Shown here piece after piece: positions 7,826 to 17,590 of a DNA stretch of 64,000 nucleotides. A model generated the notes under the pieces. It saw only the letters and a list, made by a program, of their open reading frames with translations. It did not search any database and was not told the origin of the DNA. The stretch spans positions 434,001 through 498,000 of the forward strand of contig NZ_WELI01000001.1 of the NCBI RefSeq assembly GCF_009184635.1. Reading direction: 5' to 3'. The stretch's first letter is position 1. Every line of letters begins with the position of its first letter. Source of the stretch: Rudanella paleaurantiibacter (lineage in GTDB: Bacteria > Bacteroidota > Bacteroidia > Cytophagales > Spirosomataceae). The position numbers were made by a program, and so were the translations under genes.

Positions 7826-8410
7826 TTAGTTGCCCCGCAGCACTTTACAAACGCAGGTGCCTTTCGAGGTAAGAGTAGTGGTCTCGTCGAGTAGCGGGAA
7901 ACCGTCTTTAATATCGGTCCAGAGTTTGGCGCTGTGTTTATGGTCGTTGATCGTCACAATCAGCAGACCGCCGGGTTTGAGGAAGGTAGCCAGCCGTTGC
8001 AGGGTCTTGAGTGGGTGCTTGCTGTAGTAGATCACCTCGTTGAAAATGATCAGATCAAACTGTCCTTCGGGTTTGTAGGTGTCCATGTCGGCCACCAGAT
8101 ACCTGCATTTGGTATCCCCGGCATCGTTGGCGGCTTTCTGAATGGCCAGGTCCGAAATATCGGTCCCGACGTACCGGCCGTAGTTTTGGGTCTGAAGCCG
8201 TTGTTGGAGCAGGCCTTCTCCGCAGCCAATTTCCAGAACATCGGGTTGGCCGGGTTTCAGAAACTTCACGTAACCTACAATCACGCTAAAACGAGCCAGT
8301 TCGTCCAGCGCTTTCAGGCCGTCCCAGAGGCCTTTTTCGTACTGGTAATTCCAGCGGTCGCGGTTGATACGGAAAACTTTACGCTTAATAAACGAGATCA
8401 GGGTATTCAT
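7826..8410 (-). CDS. Class I SAM-dependent methyltransferase
   Basis: A 194-residue cytosolic protein with the Rossmann-type SAM-binding core. Motif I is VLEIGCGEG (around 58-66), the acidic ribose-binding residue is in VGTDIS, and motif IV/post-I is DLIIFNEVIYY (around 118-128), followed by LKPGGLLIVTI. This matches the Methyltransf_11/UbiE-like group. The acceptor substrate cannot be deduced. The gene is divergent from the aminotransferase at 8490, with a 79-base gap that contains an 8-base palindrome. Confidence 0.85.
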   Translation of the reverse strand: MNTLISFIKRKVFRINRDRWNYQYEKGLWDGLKALDELARFSVIVGYVKFLKPGQPDVLEIGCGEGLLQQRLQTQNYGRYVGTDISDLAIQKAANDAGDTKCRYLVADMDTYKPEGQFDLIIFNEVIYYSKHPLKTLQRLATFLKPGGLLIVTINDHKHSAKLWTDIKDGFPLLDETTTLTSKGTCVCKVLRGN

Positions 8411-8418
8411 ACAGGCAA

Positions 8419-8443
8419 CTTGTAGGTTTAACGGCCCTACAAG
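8419..8443. promoter_or_regulatory. Palindrome in divergent promoter region
   Basis: CTTGTAGG (8419-8426) and CCTACAAG (8436-8443) form a perfect 8-base inverted repeat with a 9-base spacer. It lies between the starts of a divergent methyltransferase and aminotransferase. The geometry (17-base centre-to-centre) suits a dimeric regulator's operator, but it could also be a short hairpin in the methyltransferase leader. Confidence 0.35.
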
Positions 8444-8489
8444 GCTACGACTTTTTACGGTAACTTCCCGACGAAAACATCCTGAATGT

Positions 8490-9671
8490 ATGATAACCCA
8501 AAATCATCAACTTACCTGCCAGAAAGAACAATTTTCGCTGCCTGCTCATTTGCACTACATCAACTGCGCTACCCGCGGGCCATTTAGCCGGGCGGCTGAG
8601 GAGGCTGGTATTGAAGCGATCCGGCGGCAGACCAATCCCTTTGGGCTTACCGCAGCGCACTTCTTTGCGCAACCTGAACCGGTACGTCAGCTGTTTTCCC
8701 GGCTGATCAACAATCCCGACCCCGACCGTATCGCAATTATTCCGTCGGTATCGTATGGTATGGGTGTGGTAGCCCGCAACCTGCACCGCAAGCCGGGCAT
8801 AGCGCGGGGGCAGGAGATTGTGCTGCTCGATGCCGAGTTTCCGAGCGATGTGTACGCCTGGGACCGCGTTTGTGCCGAACTCGGGCTCACGGTTCGTACC
8901 GTGCCTATGCCCACCCAGCTACCGAGGGGAGCTGCCTGGAACGAACGGCTGCTCGATGCCATCGGCCCGCAAACGGCCCTCGTTGTGGCTCCCCCTACGC
9001 ATTGGATGTACGGCATTCGGGTCGACCTGGAAGCGGTGGCCCGCCGTACCCGTGAGGTAGGTGCCTGGCTTGCCATTGATGGAACGCAGGCCGTGGGTGC
9101 CATGCCGTTCGATCTGGAGAAAATACAACCTGACGCCCTTATTTGTGCGGGATACAAGTGGCTGATGGGGCCGTACTCCACCGGGTTGGCTTACTACGGC
9201 GAGGCCTTCGACAACGGCGTGCCGCTCGAAGAAAGCTGGATGGCCCGGCTCGAAAGCGATCAGTTTCATAAACTATCAGAGTATCAGCCTGCCTACCGGC
9301 CCAAGGCTTACCGCTATAACGTAGGGGAGCAAAGCCATTTTATCCACATGCCCATGCTCGAAGCCGCCCTGACCCAACTGCTCGAGTGGCAACCGGTCCG
9401 CATTGAACAATACGGCCGCGACCTCATGGCCGAGGCTATTCCGCAGCTACAGGCTGTTGGCTGTGGTGTAGAGGAAACCAGCTGGCGGACGCACCATCTG
9501 CTGGGTATCTGGCTACCCGACTCGGCCGACCCGATTGGGATTCAACAGGCGCTGCTGGCTAACAATGTATCCATTTCGGTGCGGGGCCGGGCTATCCGGG
9601 TGGCCCCGCATGTGTACAACGATGCAGACGACGTGGCCGTTTTTGTCGATACCCTCGTCCGGCAGTTGTAG
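8490..9671 (+). CDS. Class V PLP-dependent aminotransferase (cysteine desulfurase/epimerase-like)
   Basis: A 393-residue fold-type I enzyme. The start is taken at 8490 (MITQNHQL), because the longer frame overlaps the divergent gene and adds an unlikely arginine-rich tail. Landmarks are YINCATRGPFS near the N-terminus, the cofactor aspartate region AIDGTQAVGA (196-205) and the Schiff-base lysine Lys223 in CAGYKWLMGPY. This pattern matches the group that contains isopenicillin-N epimerase-like and SufS/CsdA-like proteins. No sulfur-transfer partners are nearby and I see no catalytic cysteine loop typical of SufS, so the reaction remains open. It ends 3 bases from a convergent small gene. Confidence 0.85.
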   Translation: MITQNHQLTCQKEQFSLPAHLHYINCATRGPFSRAAEEAGIEAIRRQTNPFGLTAAHFFAQPEPVRQLFSRLINNPDPDRIAIIPSVSYGMGVVARNLHRKPGIARGQEIVLLDAEFPSDVYAWDRVCAELGLTVRTVPMPTQLPRGAAWNERLLDAIGPQTALVVAPPTHWMYGIRVDLEAVARRTREVGAWLAIDGTQAVGAMPFDLEKIQPDALICAGYKWLMGPYSTGLAYYGEAFDNGVPLEESWMARLESDQFHKLSEYQPAYRPKAYRYNVGEQSHFIHMPMLEAALTQLLEWQPVRIEQYGRDLMAEAIPQLQAVGCGVEETSWRTHHLLGIWLPDSADPIGIQQALLANNVSISVRGRAIRVAPHVYNDADDVAVFVDTLVRQL

Positions 9672-9674
9672 TCG

Positions 9675-9878
9675 TTACCGCAGTGTGTCGAGGCCGGTGG
9701 TATCAATCGTGATGCCATCGGCTGGGGGCGGCAGGGTTTGGCCGGGCAGGGCGCGTTCGAGTTGTTTGCGCCGATTCCAGGGGGCGGTGGTTCGCCGGGC
9801 CATGTCGATGGTGATCAGAACCACAATGAGCACGAAGGCGATAAAAATGATGATGAAGATACGACGGTTACGGTTCAT
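9675..9878 (-). CDS. Small single-pass membrane protein
   Basis: A 67-residue protein with a basic N-terminus (MNRNRR), one strong membrane segment (IFIIIFIAFVLIVVLITI) and a polar tail with a proline-rich stretch. The ATG at 9878 places the basic residues directly before the segment, so an N-in orientation is likely. It lies 34 bases downstream of the SixA-type phosphatase on the same strand and is probably co-transcribed with it. No family recognised. Confidence 0.6.
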   Translation of the reverse strand: MNRNRRIFIIIFIAFVLIVVLITIDMARRTTAPWNRRKQLERALPGQTLPPPADGITIDTTGLDTLR

Positions 9879-9912
9879 ACAGGTAGTATGCGAATACAGG
9901 CCTAAAACGCTC

Positions 9913-10413
9913 TTAATCGTGGAGTTGTTTGGGGGCGACCTGAAAAGCAAGCGTCCCGGTGCGTCCCGAAACCTCGGCCCAGTTTAACCCCTCAAACGTG
10001 ACGGCTACAACAGCCCCCTTGCTCATAGAACCAACCGACTGATGAGTCAGGTACTCCGAAAAGTAGGATACATCGGGGTTATGCCCAAAAATCATCACCG
10101 ACTCGCAGGTCTCGGGCAGGGCGTTTACAGCCGCCAGATAGGCCCGTGGCCCCCCGTCGAAGAGGTGTTCGTCGAGTTGAATGGTCTCGGGCTCAATGCC
10201 CAGTTGCTCGGCAATTACCTTGGCGGTGTCGCGGGCACGGTTGGCGGTGCTGCTTACCAGCACATCGGGCTTAATGCCCTGCTGCCGCAAGTGCCGACCC
10301 ATACGGGCGGCCGCCATAATTCCATCCGAAGTAAGGTCGCGGTCGTGGTCGCGGAGGTAAGGGCTGTGGTCTTCGGCTTTGGCGTGCCGAACAATATAAA
10401 GAGTACGCTGCAT
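9913..10413 (-). CDS. SixA-type histidine phosphatase
   Basis: A 166-residue histidine phosphatase-superfamily protein. The catalytic histidine is His10 in IVRHAKAED, the conserved arginine lies in SSTANRARDTA, and the second histidine is His111 in IFGHNPD. Compact members such as SixA remove phosphate from phosphohistidine in phosphorelay domains, and other relatives act on small phosphomonoesters. The compact length favours the SixA group. A tentative minus-strand -7 element (TATCTTTA, 10463-10456) lies about 45 bases upstream of the start. Confidence 0.9.
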   Translation of the reverse strand: MQRTLYIVRHAKAEDHSPYLRDHDRDLTSDGIMAAARMGRHLRQQGIKPDVLVSSTANRARDTAKVIAEQLGIEPETIQLDEHLFDGGPRAYLAAVNALPETCESVMIFGHNPDVSYFSEYLTHQSVGSMSKGAVVAVTFEGLNWAEVSGRTGTLAFQVAPKQLHD

Positions 10414-10493
10414 GGAAGAAGGGCGTGTTTCGGTAACTTAACCCGAAATGAGCCGTAAAGATAGAAGGTAAACCGGTCAGAATGGTCTAAACC

Positions 10494-11051
10494 TTAGGGT
10501 TTGGGCGCGTTCTGTAGCCGCATTCCGGTGATGTTCCAGCAGGTTTGGGTGGGGGTGTCTTTGCACTCAAACATGGCAAACTGTTCTACGGTGTCGGGAA
10601 GCCGTTCGAAGTAAAGCACAAAATCGACCCGTTCGTGGCCACGCACCGTTTGCGTATTGGGCGATACGGGTATGCCGGTTGCTTTGACGAGCTTGTACGT
10701 GTCAAGGCTGTTGAACGGCATGAGCACGGCCCCCGATTGAATCGAAATTTCGGACGTAGCCGAGCTATACGTGTAATCGCGGCCCTGCGGGTCGCCGAGC
10801 GAAAACGTCATGTACAGTACCGTGTAGCTGCTGGTTTGCCGGATGTCGGTCAGTCGGATGTTAGGGTCGTTGGTTTGGCCCAGCCCGTTGATGGGGTCGG
10901 GCAGGAGCTTCCGTCGGCTAACGTCTGCGGCCGAGACCCCCGGCGAGTAGTACTCAGCCTCATCGACGGGCGCAGGTGGGCCGGGCAACGCCCGGTTGCG
11001 GGCGCAGGCACCCACTAAAAGGCCAAACAGGATACAGCAGAGAAGCTTCAT
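10494..11051 (-). CDS. Predicted lipoprotein, unknown function
   Basis: A 185-residue protein whose ATG at 11051 begins a classic lipoprotein signal (MKLLCCILFGLLVGACARN, lipobox LVGAC). The mature region is beta-rich and resembles a single sandwich domain, with YTYSSATSEISIQSG and FVLYFERLP. No enzyme motif is visible. It is divergent from gnd, with a 200-base gap in which I see no clear promoter. Confidence 0.7.
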   Translation of the reverse strand: MKLLCCILFGLLVGACARNRALPGPPAPVDEAEYYSPGVSAADVSRRKLLPDPINGLGQTNDPNIRLTDIRQTSSYTVLYMTFSLGDPQGRDYTYSSATSEISIQSGAVLMPFNSLDTYKLVKATGIPVSPNTQTVRGHERVDFVLYFERLPDTVEQFAMFECKDTPTQTCWNITGMRLQNAPKP

Positions 11052-11255
11052 GTGGGGGGCTGCGTAAAACGGCACAACGGTTTGTTACACCTAATTTACA
11101 ACGGAGGTACGGATAGTAAACGGTAGCTGTCCGTCTTTTTTTTGTGCGGCCCAGGATGCCCCATATCGGATGTCCATCAACGAGAATTTTGGCCAAAAAG
11201 ACGGTGTTCTCCCGTTTATCGTAGTACTTTGTAAAAACCTCATAGATTCCCAACC

Positions 11256-12158
11256 ATGCAGATTGGATTCGTTGGCCTTGGCAAGATGGGCTATAATCTT
11301 GTCGTAAACCTGTTGCGGCATAAGCACGAAGTCGTTGGTTTTGATATTAATCCCGAGTTAGTGACTGCCATCAAGGGCGAAGGTGCTACGGGCGTAAACT
11401 CGTACGAAGAGTTGTTTAGCACGCTACCCAACCCTCGGGTTATCTGGCTGATGATCCCGGCCGGCCCCCTTATTGATAAAGTACTCGATCAGTTGTTGGC
11501 CGCTGGTTTGTCGGCGGGCGATATTGTGATCGATGGTGGGAATTCACATTATCAGGATACGCTCCGGCGGTACGAACTGCTCAAAGGACATGGTGTTTCG
11601 TACGTCGATTGCGGCACAAGTGGTGGGGTAAGTGGTGCCCTCAACGGGGCCTGTACCATGGTCGGTGGAGACCCTGAGGCCGTTGGTAAACTCGACGACG
11701 TATTCCGGGAAATCTCGGTGGAGAATGGGTACCTGTACACGGGCCCGGCCGGTAGCGGTCACTTCACCAAAATGGTGCATAACGGTATCGAGTACGGTAT
11801 GATGCAATCCATTGCCGAAGGGTTTGAGGTGTTGGAGAAAAGCCCCTTCCCGTTCGATTACGAAGCCGTAGCCCGGCTTTGGAACAATGGGTCGGTGATT
11901 CGGAGCTGGCTCATGGAGTTAACCGAGAACGCCTTTAAGAAAGACGCCAAGCTGGAAGGTATCAAAGGACGTATGTTCTCATCCGGGGAAGGTAAATGGA
12001 CGCTCGAAACGGCGCTCAACCTCGGTGTACCCACTCCGGTAATTGCCATGTCGCTGATAATGCGGTACCGCTCGTTGCAGGACGATACCTTCACCGGTAA
12101 AGTAGTGGCTGCTTTGCGCAACGAATTTGGCGGGCACGCGGTAGTGAAAGCTGAATAG
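11256..12158 (+). CDS. gnd: 6-phosphogluconate dehydrogenase, decarboxylating (short form)
   Basis: A 300-residue enzyme that oxidises 6-phosphogluconate to ribulose 5-phosphate and CO2. The Rossmann motif GLGKMG is at residues 7-12. Substrate motifs DGGNSHYQD, DCGTSGGVSGA and the catalytic Lys/Asn region HFTKMVHNGIEYGMMQ follow. At 300 residues it is the short, often NAD-dependent form rather than the 470-residue form, whose long C-terminal tail is absent. A strong terminator follows 29 bases after the stop. Confidence 0.95.
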   Translation: MQIGFVGLGKMGYNLVVNLLRHKHEVVGFDINPELVTAIKGEGATGVNSYEELFSTLPNPRVIWLMIPAGPLIDKVLDQLLAAGLSAGDIVIDGGNSHYQDTLRRYELLKGHGVSYVDCGTSGGVSGALNGACTMVGGDPEAVGKLDDVFREISVENGYLYTGPAGSGHFTKMVHNGIEYGMMQSIAEGFEVLEKSPFPFDYEAVARLWNNGSVIRSWLMELTENAFKKDAKLEGIKGRMFSSGEGKWTLETALNLGVPTPVIAMSLIMRYRSLQDDTFTGKVVAALRNEFGGHAVVKAE

Positions 12159-12186
12159 GCGATACATTGCAGAAAAACATACAGAT

Positions 12187-12231
12187 AAGGTTACTGGTAC
12201 ATCGATTGATGAGACCGGTAACCTTTTTGTT
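12187..12231 (+). terminator. Intrinsic terminator after gnd
   Basis: AAGGTTACTGGT (12187-12198) pairs with ACCGGTAACCTT (12214-12225) over 12 bases with one G-T pair and a 15-base loop. The stem runs into TTTTTGTTTG. Confidence 0.9.
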
Positions 12232-12385
12232 TGCGTATATATACGGTACTGTTTGTGCCTATATTGACTAATGCTAGTTCTATTTTTACCAAATAGTAAA
12301 AAACGTAGTTGTTTTAAGATTTAAGATAGTAGGGTAAGCCAGTAGCCTACTTTAAAAGGTGTTTAATATTAAGCCTTGTGCATGT

Positions 12386-15300
12386 ATGGAAACACCCTTT
12401 ACTCCTGATGTAGCGCCCCCGATTCGGCGGGACAAACCATCCTTTATGAGGTTACGTGATGCTCTTTTCAACGTAACGCTCCTCCTTTTAATGCTCTGCT
12501 CGGTGGGTGCTATGGCCCAGTCGAAAGTTACCGGAAAGGTAATCGACGATGAGGGACAAGCTCTGCCCGGTGTGAGTGTGGTACTGAAAGGTACAACAAC
12601 CGGTTCGGTAACAGATGTCAATGGCGGTTACTCGCTGAATGCGACGGACCGTAACGGCACGCTTGTGTTCTCGTACATTGGTTACGTAACGCAGGAAGTA
12701 CCCCTCAACGGACAGACAACTGTCAACATCACAATGGCGACAGACACCAAGTCGCTCAATGAAGTGGTGGTGGTAGGTTACGGTACGCAGCGCAAAGAAA
12801 CCGTAACCGGTTCGGTAGTGTCGGTGAAAGGGTCTGACCTGGTTAAGTCGCCAACCGTGAACCTTTCAAATTCTATAGCGGGGCGGCTGCCGGGTGTTGT
12901 TGCGGTGAACCGAAGTGGTGAACCTGGCTACGACGGGTCAGCTATTCGTATCCGGGGTACCAACACTATCGGCAACAACAATGCCCTGGTTGTGGTGGAT
13001 GGTATTCCGGCGCGGGCAGGTGGTCTGGACCGTATCAACCCCAACGACATTGAGAATATCTCCGTGCTGAAAGATGCCTCGGCCGCTATTTATGGGTCGC
13101 GGGCTGCTAACGGGGTTATTCTGATCACCACAAAGCGCGGTAAAACCGGTAAACCCCAATTGTCGTACTCGTTCAACCAGGGTTTCTCGCAACCTACCGT
13201 TATTCCGAAATTGGCCAACTCGGCTCAGTACGCCGAAATGCTCAATGACTTGAACATTTATGAGTTGCCGGTTTCAGAGTGGGCGACTGCCAATCAGGCC
13301 TATAAATCAACGGGTTCATTCACCCGGCCTAACGGATCGGTGCGGACGGCTCCTTACTCCCCAGCCGACATCACCAAATACAGAGACGGTTCGGACCCCT
13401 GGCGTTATCCAGATACCGACTGGTATGCGGCAACACTCAAAAACTGGTCGCCCCAGCAGCAGCATAATTTGCAGGTGACAGGTGGCACCGAAGATTTCAA
13501 ATACCTGGCTTCGCTGGGCTATCAGAATCAGGATGCCTACTACAAACAATCGGCTACGGGCTACAAGCAGTATGATATGCGGGTCAACCTGGACGCCAAT
13601 ATCAACAAGTACATCCACGTAGCCGTTGGGTTGCTGGGTCGTCGGGAGTTCCGTTTCTACCCAACTCGTGGGGCTGGTGCAATTTTCCGGATGCAGATGC
13701 GCGGCAAGCCCAATCAGCCTGCTTTCTGGCCCGATGGTCGGCCAGGCCCGGATATTGAAAACGGCGAAAACCCGGTGGTGATCACTACCAATGCCACTGG
13801 CTATGACCGCGACAAGCAGGATTATTTCCAGTCGAATGGACAGGTAGATTTTAAAGTTCCTGGCATTGAGGGCCTGAAGTTCAGCGGTACAGCGGCTATC
13901 GACAATCGGCAGCGGAACCGGCGGCTCTGGCAAACCCCCTGGACACTGTATCAGCTCGGCTCCGGCACTGATGCCAATGGTAACCCAAACCTGGTACCCA
14001 GTCTGCGTGGTCCTGCTGAGCCAAACCTAAACGTTTATGGTGAAACGCAGCTGAACATACTGCTCGGGGGCATTGGTACGTACGAACGGAAGTTTGGCGA
14101 TCATGGTATGACCGTTTTGGCAGGGGTAAACCGCGAAACCGTTCAGGGCGACAATGTGCAGGCTTTCCGGCGGTATTTTATCTCGCCAGCCATTGATCAG
14201 TTATTTGCCGGGGGCGACCTGGAGCGTAACGGAACAGGTGGAGCCTACAACCGGGCGCGGATCAACTACTTCGGACGCGTGGCCTATAACTACAAAGAAA
14301 AATACCTGGCCGAGTTTCTGTGGCGGTATGACGGCTCTGACATCTTTCCCGAAGAGACCCGCTACGGTTTCTTCCCTGGCTTTATGGCGGGTTGGGTGAT
14401 TTCCGAAGAAGGTTTCTGGAAAAATGCCGTGCCATCGGTCAATTACCTGAAGCTGCGGGGCTCCTGGGGGCAGTTAGGAAACGATCAGATCTACCTGCCA
14501 AACACGGAAACGCTGGCTACCTACCAGTACCTGGCCACTTACGGCTTCAATACGTATATTATCAACAATGCCCCCCAAACTACCTTGTCGGAAGCTCGTA
14601 TTCCGAACCCAACCATTACGTGGGAGGTGGCCAACAACATGAATATTGGTCTGGAAGGGCAGTTCCTGAACGGGAAATTCAGCTTTGAGTTCGACTATTT
14701 CAACAACCTACGGACCTCGATTCTGTTTCCGCGCAATGCGTCTATTCCGCGCTCCACTGGTCTCACTCTGCCGCCCGAAAACATCGGAAAGCTTCGTAAC
14801 CGGGGCTTTGATGCGCAGATTACCTACAACGGCCAACAGGGTGGCCTGAAGTACTCGGTAGCTCTGAACGGTGGTTACGCCCAAAACAAAATCTTGTTCT
14901 GGGACGAAGCCCCCGGTGCCCCTGAGTGGCAGCGGACCACGGGTCGGGCTTTGAACTCCTACCTGGTGTACGAATACGATGGCGTGTTTAAAGATCAGGC
15001 CGAAATTGATGCCAATAAGATCGATTATACCGCCATTGTGAAAACGCTCCGCCCCGGCGATATGAAGTATAAAGATTACAACGGCGACGGTAAAATCACA
15101 CCCGACGATCAGTATCGGCTCGAGCGCACTAACCTGCCTTTGTTCCAGGGCGGTATGAACATTACAGCCTCTTACCGGAACTTCGACCTGACCGTTTTGT
15201 TCCAGGGTTCGGCAGGCGCACGTCAGTACATTAGCTTGGGCGAGTCGGGCAACATTGGTAACTACCTCCGGGAGTTCTATACGAATCGCTGGACCATCGA

Positions 15301-15604
15301 CAACCCCAGCAGCGTACACCCGCGCATTGCCAACCGGAGCGATCAGTACTTCTCCAACGGGAATACGTACTGGCTGCGTTCGGCTGATTATATCCGGTTG
15401 AAAAACGTTGAGCTGGGCTACACTATCCCCGAAGCCCTGGGTCGCCGGGTAGGACTGAACAACCTGCGGGTGTATGCCAACGGCCTGAACTTAGCTAACA
15501 TAATCAACAAATTGGGCTCGTTCGATCCAGAATCGTCCAACTCGACAGGGCAGTACTACCCACAGGCTCGTGTGATCAATTTTGGTGCCTCGCTACGATT
15601 CTAA
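12386..15604 (+). CDS. SusC/RagA family TonB-linked outer-membrane protein
   Basis: About 1,072 residues. A signal peptide (DALFNVTLLLLMLCSVGAMAQ, cleavage after AMA) precedes a carboxypeptidase-regulatory-like domain (KVTGKVIDDEGQALPGVSVV). The TonB/plug region follows, with the SusC signature VVVGYGTQRKETVTGSV, and then a long beta-barrel ending in an aromatic C-terminus (FGASLRF). Such proteins form TonB-driven uptake complexes with SusD in the outer membrane. The ligand is unknown, since no enzyme for glycan breakdown is adjacent. The start could be ATG 12386 or ATG 12446. The first is preferred because the sequence before it is AT-rich and non-coding in character. Confidence 0.95.
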   Translation: METPFTPDVAPPIRRDKPSFMRLRDALFNVTLLLLMLCSVGAMAQSKVTGKVIDDEGQALPGVSVVLKGTTTGSVTDVNGGYSLNATDRNGTLVFSYIGYVTQEVPLNGQTTVNITMATDTKSLNEVVVVGYGTQRKETVTGSVVSVKGSDLVKSPTVNLSNSIAGRLPGVVAVNRSGEPGYDGSAIRIRGTNTIGNNNALVVVDGIPARAGGLDRINPNDIENISVLKDASAAIYGSRAANGVILITTKRGKTGKPQLSYSFNQGFSQPTVIPKLANSAQYAEMLNDLNIYELPVSEWATANQAYKSTGSFTRPNGSVRTAPYSPADITKYRDGSDPWRYPDTDWYAATLKNWSPQQQHNLQVTGGTEDFKYLASLGYQNQDAYYKQSATGYKQYDMRVNLDANINKYIHVAVGLLGRREFRFYPTRGAGAIFRMQMRGKPNQPAFWPDGRPGPDIENGENPVVITTNATGYDRDKQDYFQSNGQVDFKVPGIEGLKFSGTAAIDNRQRNRRLWQTPWTLYQLGSGTDANGNPNLVPSLRGPAEPNLNVYGETQLNILLGGIGTYERKFGDHGMTVLAGVNRETVQGDNVQAFRRYFISPAIDQLFAGGDLERNGTGGAYNRARINYFGRVAYNYKEKYLAEFLWRYDGSDIFPEETRYGFFPGFMAGWVISEEGFWKNAVPSVNYLKLRGSWGQLGNDQIYLPNTETLATYQYLATYGFNTYIINNAPQTTLSEARIPNPTITWEVANNMNIGLEGQFLNGKFSFEFDYFNNLRTSILFPRNASIPRSTGLTLPPENIGKLRNRGFDAQITYNGQQGGLKYSVALNGGYAQNKILFWDEAPGAPEWQRTTGRALNSYLVYEYDGVFKDQAEIDANKIDYTAIVKTLRPGDMKYKDYNGDGKITPDDQYRLERTNLPLFQGGMNITASYRNFDLTVLFQGSAGARQYISLGESGNIGNYLREFYTNRWTIDNPSSVHPRIANRSDQYFSNGNTYWLRSADYIRLKNVELGYTIPEALGRRVGLNNLRVYANGLNLANIINKLGSFDPESSNSTGQYYPQARVINFGASLRF

Positions 15605-15617
15605 TTCCTCATTCAAG

Positions 15618-17480
15618 ATGATACGTAACGTTAAAACGATAGCTCTCACCCTGTTAATTGGTGGTTTGACCGTAACGGGCTGTAACGATAGTTTTGTAAA
15701 TACCCAACCCCTCGATCAGGTGTCGGGGACGGCTGTCTGGTCCGATGCGGCCCTGGCCGAAGCCTTTATCACCGGTATTTATGCGGGTCTGGGACAAGGT
15801 GGTTTTAATGAGCAGCAGCTGGCTTCGCTCACCGACGAAACGCAGTTTACGCACCCCGGTCGCAACATCACGACCATTACCGAGTCGCGCTCGAACCCGG
15901 CCGATCAGGGGTGGATCAACAACACCATCGAGTGGAATCAGATGTATCTGCGCATTCGGGCGTGTAACCTGGCGCTTGAGAATCTGGCCAAGCCCGGCTT
16001 TCCCAATACCAACAATATTGTGGAGCGGCTCACCGGTGAAGCCAAGTTTATGCGGGCTTATTATTACCACCAACTGGTTCGGTATTACGGTGGTGTACCC
16101 ATTGTGGATGAGACGTATAAGCTCGGAGAAGCCGACTATACGGCACCCCGCAATACCATGGAGGAGTGTATTAACTTCATTGCAAAGGATTGCGACGATG
16201 CCGCTGCTCTGCTAAAGGGCCGGACAATGGCACTGGGCCGGGCCAACGAAGGGGCCGCCCTGGCTCTGAAGGCCCGTATCCTGACCTATGCCGCCAGTGA
16301 TCTCTACGACGTGGCTACGGCAAAGGCCAAGTCGAGTGCACACGCTGCCTTTTCTAAACCCGAACTGCTGGGTTATGTGAGTGGTAGCCGTACTGAACGC
16401 TGGACTAAAGCCCGCAATGCTGCCAAAGCTGTGCTGGACCTGCCAAATTTTGGCTCCCAGATGAACCTGGCGGCTCCGGTAACGCCTACTGTAGGTACGG
16501 AAAACTACATGAACATCGCCTTGGCCCGCAACGGGGGCGAGAGAGACATCATCTTCTCTCGCTTGTTTACGAACATCAAACAGGAAGACGGCGGTCGTCA
16601 GGGGCTTTTCAACGGACCCAATGGCTACAACAACTGGGCCGGCAACACGCCTATTCAGCAGATGGTAGATGACTACGAGATGATGGATGGAACCCGGTTT
16701 AGCTGGACCAACCCGACCCACGCCAGTGCTCCCTATGCCAACCGCGACCCCCGTTTCTACGGATCTATTCTGTACGATGGAGCGCAGTGGAAACCCCGTT
16801 CGGCGGCCAATGCTGCGCGTGACCCACTCGGACAAATTCAGACCGGCCGTTACGAAGTTGTTAACTCTTCAGGCGCCAAGGTAACCCACTTCGGATTGGA
16901 TACGCGCAATAGCCCCATTGAGGACTGGAACGGTAGCTACACCGGCTACTACATGCGTAAGTTCATTGACCCTAACCCAGGTATTGTAGACCAGAACACC
17001 TGGCAGCAGATTCCGTGGCCGTTTTTGCGCTACACGGAGGCCGTCTTCAACTACGCCGAAGCCTGTATCGAGTTAGGGCAGGATGCCGAAGCGCGCACCT
17101 GGCTGAACAAAATCCGGTTCCGGGCCGGTATGCCTGCCCTGACAGAGTCGGGCGATGCCCTTCGGCAGCGTATGCGCAACGAAAAACGCATCGAAATGGC
17201 GTTTGAAGAACAACGCTACCACGATGCCCGGCGCTGGATGATTGCTCCCACTACGCTCGGCCGCAAAGTGCAGTGGATTGCTATTACGGGTACACTGAAA
17301 CCCGGTAAAACCGTTTCGCTTTACCGGTATGATCCGACTAGCTACGATTACACGTATCGGGTTGCAGAAGGTGACCCTGGTAAAGAAAACCGTGCCTGGT
17401 CTGATAAGATGTACTTCCTGCCCATTAACCGCGATGAAATGAACCGGAACAACAAGCTGGTTCAGAACCCCGGATACTAA
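15618..17480 (+). CDS. SusD/RagB family nutrient-binding lipoprotein
   Basis: A 620-residue surface lipoprotein, partner of the preceding SusC, whose gene stops 13 bases upstream. The signal ends in the lipobox LTVTGC. Family landmarks are FVNTQPLDQVSGTAVW near the N-terminus, the TPR-like helices with AKFMRAYYYHQLVRYYGGVPIV (two stretches of this run conserved), and the C-terminal RNEKRIEMAFEEQRYHDARR. It would cap the SusC barrel and deliver ligand. A strong terminator follows, so susC-susD form a closed operon. Confidence 0.95.
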   Translation: MIRNVKTIALTLLIGGLTVTGCNDSFVNTQPLDQVSGTAVWSDAALAEAFITGIYAGLGQGGFNEQQLASLTDETQFTHPGRNITTITESRSNPADQGWINNTIEWNQMYLRIRACNLALENLAKPGFPNTNNIVERLTGEAKFMRAYYYHQLVRYYGGVPIVDETYKLGEADYTAPRNTMEECINFIAKDCDDAAALLKGRTMALGRANEGAALALKARILTYAASDLYDVATAKAKSSAHAAFSKPELLGYVSGSRTERWTKARNAAKAVLDLPNFGSQMNLAAPVTPTVGTENYMNIALARNGGERDIIFSRLFTNIKQEDGGRQGLFNGPNGYNNWAGNTPIQQMVDDYEMMDGTRFSWTNPTHASAPYANRDPRFYGSILYDGAQWKPRSAANAARDPLGQIQTGRYEVVNSSGAKVTHFGLDTRNSPIEDWNGSYTGYYMRKFIDPNPGIVDQNTWQQIPWPFLRYTEAVFNYAEACIELGQDAEARTWLNKIRFRAGMPALTESGDALRQRMRNEKRIEMAFEEQRYHDARRWMIAPTTLGRKVQWIAITGTLKPGKTVSLYRYDPTSYDYTYRVAEGDPGKENRAWSDKMYFLPINRDEMNRNNKLVQNPGY

Positions 17481-17523
17481 CGTTGGTTTACTATAATTCA
17501 CAATCAAGGTTGGAATAGTGCTT

Positions 17524-17561
17524 ATCCCCGTTGGTCGACGCCGAACCGACGGGGATTTTTT
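17524..17561 (+). terminator. Intrinsic terminator after susD
   Basis: ATCCCCGTTGGT (17524-17535) pairs with ACCGACGGGGAT (17545-17556) over 12 bases with one G-T pair, and the stem is followed by a run of six T. Confidence 0.92.
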
Positions 17562-17590
17562 GTAAATTTCTGGTTCATTTACCTATTCTG

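Noticed and set aside
11091-11327. 78-codon minus-strand frame across the gnd start
   Set aside because: It overlaps the gnd N-terminal coding region and has no independent start signals.
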